NCBI RefSeq assembly: GCF_001513965.1
Contig: NZ_KQ948052.1
Location: 1 to 55,186 of the forward strand
Length of the DNA: 55,186 bases
Direction: 5' to 3'
DNA from: Streptomyces cellostaticus
GTDB lineage: Bacteria > Actinomycetota > Actinomycetes > Streptomycetales > Streptomycetaceae
Shown here: in pieces, positions 52,201 through 55,186 of the stretch
Layout: each line of letters begins with the position of its first letter
How positions within the stretch are numbered: the first letter of the stretch is position 1
Notes under the pieces: model-generated
What the model was told of the DNA's origin: nothing
The model's input: only the letters and a program-made list of their open reading frames with translations
The model's database searches: none
Made by a program: the position numbers and the translations under genes

Positions 52201-52470
52201 ATGGAAGAGATCAAGGAAGACGGCGAGCCGCAGCTCGGTCGTGCGGCTCGCATCGCAGTGTCGGTGGTCTGCGGTCTATCCGTCGCCGGGCTGTTGGCGG
52301 GCGTCACGTGGTGGGTGGACGGGTGGCACCACTTCTTCTTCGGCTGGGTGATGGCGAAGCTGGGCGTCAAGGCGGCCGTCGGTGCGCCGGTGGCGTTCGT
52401 CGCCGTGGCGGCCTGGGTCAGGAAGCGCCGGTCGGCCTCAGCCGGTGAGGGCGGTTCGGAGGGCGCGTAG
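52201..52470 (+). CDS. Small membrane protein
   Basis: An 89-residue protein from ATG 52201 with two hydrophobic segments (IAVSVVCGLSVAGLLAGVTW and AAVGAPVAFVAVAAWV) separated by WWVDGWHHFFFGWVMAKLG. No family recognised. The frame is open to 52168 upstream. Confidence 0.6.
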   Translation: MEEIKEDGEPQLGRAARIAVSVVCGLSVAGLLAGVTWWVDGWHHFFFGWVMAKLGVKAAVGAPVAFVAVAAWVRKRRSASAGEGGSEGA

Positions 52471-53041
52471 CGCGGCGTCGAGGGAGTCGGCCGCGAATTA
52501 AGGCGGCACCTGAATCACGGGCGCGCCACCGAAGCCATCAACGTAACACCGGCACGCACCACGGCGTCCCGATGCTCACGTGCCAGGGGTGACCGGGAAG
52601 ACCGTGCGTCAATACCGCCGGGGTAGCAGCGCGGACAGCGCCGCGAACCAGAACCGGCCCGTGGGCTCGTAATGGACCGGGCCCTTCAACTGCCAGCGCA
52701 GCACCGCGTTCGGCTCTGCCGGCGGGGCCACGTTCGCCTCGGACGCACACGGCCCGGAAGACTTACCTACCAGTTGGCAACCGCCACCACTGGCTGCGCC
52801 GTCGAGAGGGATCGCCCCGACGAGGCACTGACCAGGAACCGACGGAACTCGCTGATCTGCGGAAATACGGCTCGGGGCGTACGGAGCTCCCATGATGAGG
52901 TGTGAAACTTCCCGACGCAGCTTCGGTTCGTGGCGTCGTCGATCTGGATGGTCCGGGACCGGTTCCGGGTTACGAGCCGGCCCGTCGCTGTCGCTGCGGT
53001 ACGGGCTCAGGGGAGGGCACCCGTCGGCCGATGGCGATGGC
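52471..53041. other. Stretch with transposase scar
   Basis: Only the fragment at 52609-52740 is recognised. The rest, up to the deacetylase gene, shows no gene I can support. Confidence 0.5.
52609..52740 (-). pseudogene. Integrase-core transposase N-terminal fragment
   Basis: Minus-strand reading gives PNAVLRWQLKGPVHYEPTGR and FWFAALSALLPRRY before a stop. This matches the N-terminal segment of rve/integrase-core transposases (LRHENAVLRRQ... DRLWLAALSxLxPRRRW). A base change or shift after PRRY ended the frame. The catalytic domain is absent. Confidence 0.65.
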
Positions 53042-53914
53042 ATGGAAACGCGTTCTCTCGTCGTCCCACGCCGTCTTGTGTTCCACCGCCTGCTCGGGGT
53101 GGCCGCCGGGCTGTTCGCTGTGCGTTGGGCGGTGGTGCCCAGGCCCCTGACCATGACGGCCAAGGGGTTTTCGCCGCGCCTGGCGGCGACTGCGGACGAC
53201 GAGGGTTTGCGGGCGCTGTTCGGATCGGAGAACCGTGTGATCCGTACGTGCGAACGAGTGGTCGCGGTGACGTTCAACGCAGCCTGGAACGACGCCGGCC
53301 TGGACCGCATCCTCGGTGAGCTCGCCCGGCGGCGTACACCTGCCACCTTCTTCCTGACCGGCGACTTCGCCGACCGTTATCCCCGGGTGGTGAAGAGGAT
53401 CGCGGCAGCGGGCCACGGGCTGGGCAACCACTCATACAGCCACCCCTACTTCAAGGACCTGACCACAGCCGGAAGACGCCGCGAAGTCCGGGCAGCGGAC
53501 CAGGCCCTGCGTGCGGCGGGCGCAGGAGAGGCCCTGACCCCGTTCTTCCGGTTTCCCTACAGTGAGACCAGTCCTGACCAGATCCGGGAAGTCAACGGGC
53601 TGGGGTTCGCGGACATCGAATTCACCACCGACACCAACGGGTGGATGGGCACCGAGGGCGGCATGACCGTGGACCACGCGGTGCGCAGGGCGTTGGACGC
53701 CCTGCGCCCAGGAGCGATCCTGCAGATGCACGCCGGCGCGCCCCACGGCCGCAGCGAGGTGATCGACGCCCAGGCCCTGCCGCGGATCCTTGATGCGATC
53801 ACTGCCCGTGGCTATACCGTCATCGACCTCCGCACCGTTCTCACGCCCCCCGCCTACCCTGCGTCTGACAGCGGACAGGGGCCTGCAGGAAATCGTGCCC
53901 CACTCGGTGGTTGA
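53042..53914 (+). CDS. NodB-type polysaccharide deacetylase
   Basis: A 290-residue enzyme with an N-terminal signal-anchor-like segment (about 12-35) and a NodB domain (70-275): motif 1 is VTFNAAWND instead of TFDDG, motif 2 GNHSYSHP holds the zinc histidines, motif 3 is RFPYSE, and motif 5 is ILQMHAG. The altered motif 1 occurs in a streptomycete subgroup and moves the catalytic acid. Likely acts on cell-wall or external glycans. ATG 53042 is chosen because upstream codons are not conserved in character. Confidence 0.88.
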   Translation: METRSLVVPRRLVFHRLLGVAAGLFAVRWAVVPRPLTMTAKGFSPRLAATADDEGLRALFGSENRVIRTCERVVAVTFNAAWNDAGLDRILGELARRRTPATFFLTGDFADRYPRVVKRIAAAGHGLGNHSYSHPYFKDLTTAGRRREVRAADQALRAAGAGEALTPFFRFPYSETSPDQIREVNGLGFADIEFTTDTNGWMGTEGGMTVDHAVRRALDALRPGAILQMHAGAPHGRSEVIDAQALPRILDAITARGYTVIDLRTVLTPPAYPASDSGQGPAGNRAPLGG

Positions 53915-54071
53915 ATGCTCCTGGCCACCCCCACCTCAGCGTTCACCAGCCATTTTCAGAGCCGCATCAACCGCCGTGCCTCCCCGTGCGTTGGCATCTG
54001 CTGATCCGTGCCGTGCTGGGACAGATGAAGGCTCACTGTTTCCGGCGCTGTTCATGTCGGCGGGTGCCCGG

Positions 54072-54557
54072 TCAGGCGGTTCCGCCACGGTGGACGCCGT
54101 ACAGCTTGTTGTCGAAGGCGGCCAGGGCCGGTGCCGCGTAGTTGGTGGCGGTGAGCTTGGTGAACGGGTTCCAGGTGCCGCCGTTCAGGGTCGTCCAGAA
54201 CAGGGATTCGTTGGAGCCGGCGCCGCGGACCATGCAATACAGCGTGCCTTCGTGGACTGCCAGGGCGGGCGCGGCAGCGGTGGAGCCTGAGGGGAACTTG
54301 CGGGGGGAGGTCCAGGTAGTGCCGTTGAAGGTCGTCCAGTTCAACGTGCTGTCGGCGCTGCGGTAGACGGCGTAGAGCTTGCTGTCGAAGACTGTCAACG
54401 TCGGCGCGGACGGGGTACTGGCCCCGTCGAAAGTGGTGAAGCCGCTCCAGGTAGTTCCGTCGAAAGTGGCCCAGGACATGGCGCCGTCGCTGGAACCGAA
54501 GCCACTGGGGTTGCGGATCATAGCCGCAGGCCAGGACCACGCGCGCCTTGACACCAT
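54072..54557 (-). pseudogene. Truncated repeat protein (lectin/sialidase-like propeller)
   Basis: About 140 residues of a beta repeat: SWATFDGTTWSGFTTFDGAS, APTLTVFDSKLYAVYRSADS, APALAVHEGTLYCMVRGAGS and APALAAFDNKLYGVHRGG. Repeats of this type form glycan-binding propellers. Three units remain; the upstream part, with signal and start, is missing beyond about 54540, where a transposase fragment begins. Confidence 0.65.
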
Positions 54558-54563
54558 CGGCCC

Positions 54564-54880
54564 TCATGGGTGCACGTTTGCCGAAAACCGGTAGTTGCGT
54601 GAGGAGGCTGCGACCTGCCGGGCACGGACCGGGATCAGGGTGCCGTCCACGATCCGTAACCGGTCAGCGCCCGGCACAGGGCTGGGCGCCGGTTCCAGCG
54701 CAAGCAACGGTCGCAGACGCTGGATGACCCGGCGGACGGTGGCAGGTGAGCAGCCGAAGAGCGGTGCGAGCTGCCGCATGGTGAGGTTCGTGCGGTAGTA
54801 CACGGCTACCAGCAGCACCCTCTCGGCCGGTGGAAGACACCACGGTGGCGCGTGGAGACTGACGGATACGCAGTGGGCCC
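54564..54880 (-). pseudogene. IS5-family transposase N-terminal fragment
   Basis: The minus strand reads PPAERVLLVAVYYRTNLTMR, QLAPLFGCSPATVRRVIQRL and ADRLRIVDGTLIPVRARQVA, then SRNYRFSANVHP. This is the HTH_Tnp_4 plus start of the DDE domain of IS5-family transposases, cut at both ends. It abuts another IS5 fragment in the opposite direction. Confidence 0.8.
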
Positions 54881-55186
54881 GGCTGGAGCCGCTGTTACCC
54901 AGGGGCAAGAAGCCGGGGCGGCCGCCGATATGGACCCGGCGGCAGCTCATCGACGGCATACGACTCCGCACCCGTACCGGTGTGCCGTGGCGGGATGTTC
55001 CCGAGCGATACGGGCCGTGGCCCCGGGTGTACGACCTGTTCCGTCGCTGACACGGGACGGCACCTGGCAGCAGATCTTCGCCCGGCTGCAGGCTCAGGCC
55101 GACGCCAAGAACCTCATCACCTGGGACATCAACATCGACTCCACCGTCTGCCGGGCCCACCAGCACGCCGCCGGGGCGAGGAAAAA
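54880..55186 (+). pseudogene. IS5-family transposase, frameshifted, runs off window
   Basis: The plus strand reads TDTQWARLEPLLPRGKKPGR, RRQLIDGIRLRTRTGVPWRD and ERYGPWPRVYDLFRR, then shifts frame near 55047 and continues DGTWQQIFARLQAQADAKNL and WDINIDSTVCRAHQHAAGA to the window end. IS5-group elements sometimes use frameshifting, so the shift may be natural. No start codon is left upstream. Confidence 0.8.

Overview
The window is high-GC actinobacterial DNA, most likely from a Streptomyces chromosome. Codons are strongly G/C-biased in third position, GTG starts are common, and many genes belong to streptomycete small families (DUF6131, DUF6286, DUF5994, DUF6191, RheA-type HSP18 regulator, STAS-ANTAR). 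Frequent gene fragments and transposase remnants suggest an accessory, recombining region. No rRNA gene, intact tRNA or CRISPR array was seen.

Left part (1-24700): envelope and stress genes. An FAD oxidoreductase/SRPBCC pair is followed by CsbD-like proteins, two intact copies (and one ruined copy) of a membrane-protein pair, and an ECF sigma factor with a zinc-motif/Asp23-like partner. A divergent Asp23 operon follows (Asp23, small membrane protein, Asp23-like, DUF6286, AmaP-like, DUF6131). Further right are a STAS-ANTAR regulator, a second Asp23 gene, two broken DUF2267 genes, and an Hsp20 gene divergent from its RheA-type regulator across a textbook TGTCATC-N5-GATGACA operator. Between these lie decayed gas-vesicle genes (gvpL, gvpS, gvpK pieces), phosphatase, CorA and HTH fragments, and a mosaic at 68-488 in which the Asp23 operon has collapsed into one short in-frame chimera.

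Middle (25044-26250): a frameshifted IS110-family element interrupts a serine hydrolase gene. A 3' fragment of the same element at 14099-14512 abuts an enol-lactonase fragment.

Right-centre (27132-44891): the main find, a Pfa-like (polyunsaturated fatty acid/secondary lipid) synthase cluster. Transcribed leftward are a Tat-type EF-hand protein, a PfaD-type enoyl reductase, a KS-AT-ACP-KR synthase with a single ACP, a multi-hot-dog dehydratase, an extended-SDR reductase, a WS/DGAT-like acyltransferase, a discrete ACP and a discrete ketosynthase. Divergent from it are a ferredoxin reductase, a QIEHH-type fatty acid desaturase and a TetR regulator. The set could build, reduce, esterify and desaturate a long acyl chain; the product is not known from sequence. 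Next to it lies an operon of two proteins (45144-47504) that I cannot assign.

Right end (48127-55186): a secreted protein broken in a G7 run, a six-repeat tectonin-like propeller, DUF6191 and DUF3995 membrane proteins, a NodB-type deacetylase, a truncated repeat protein, and several transposase remnants running off the window end.
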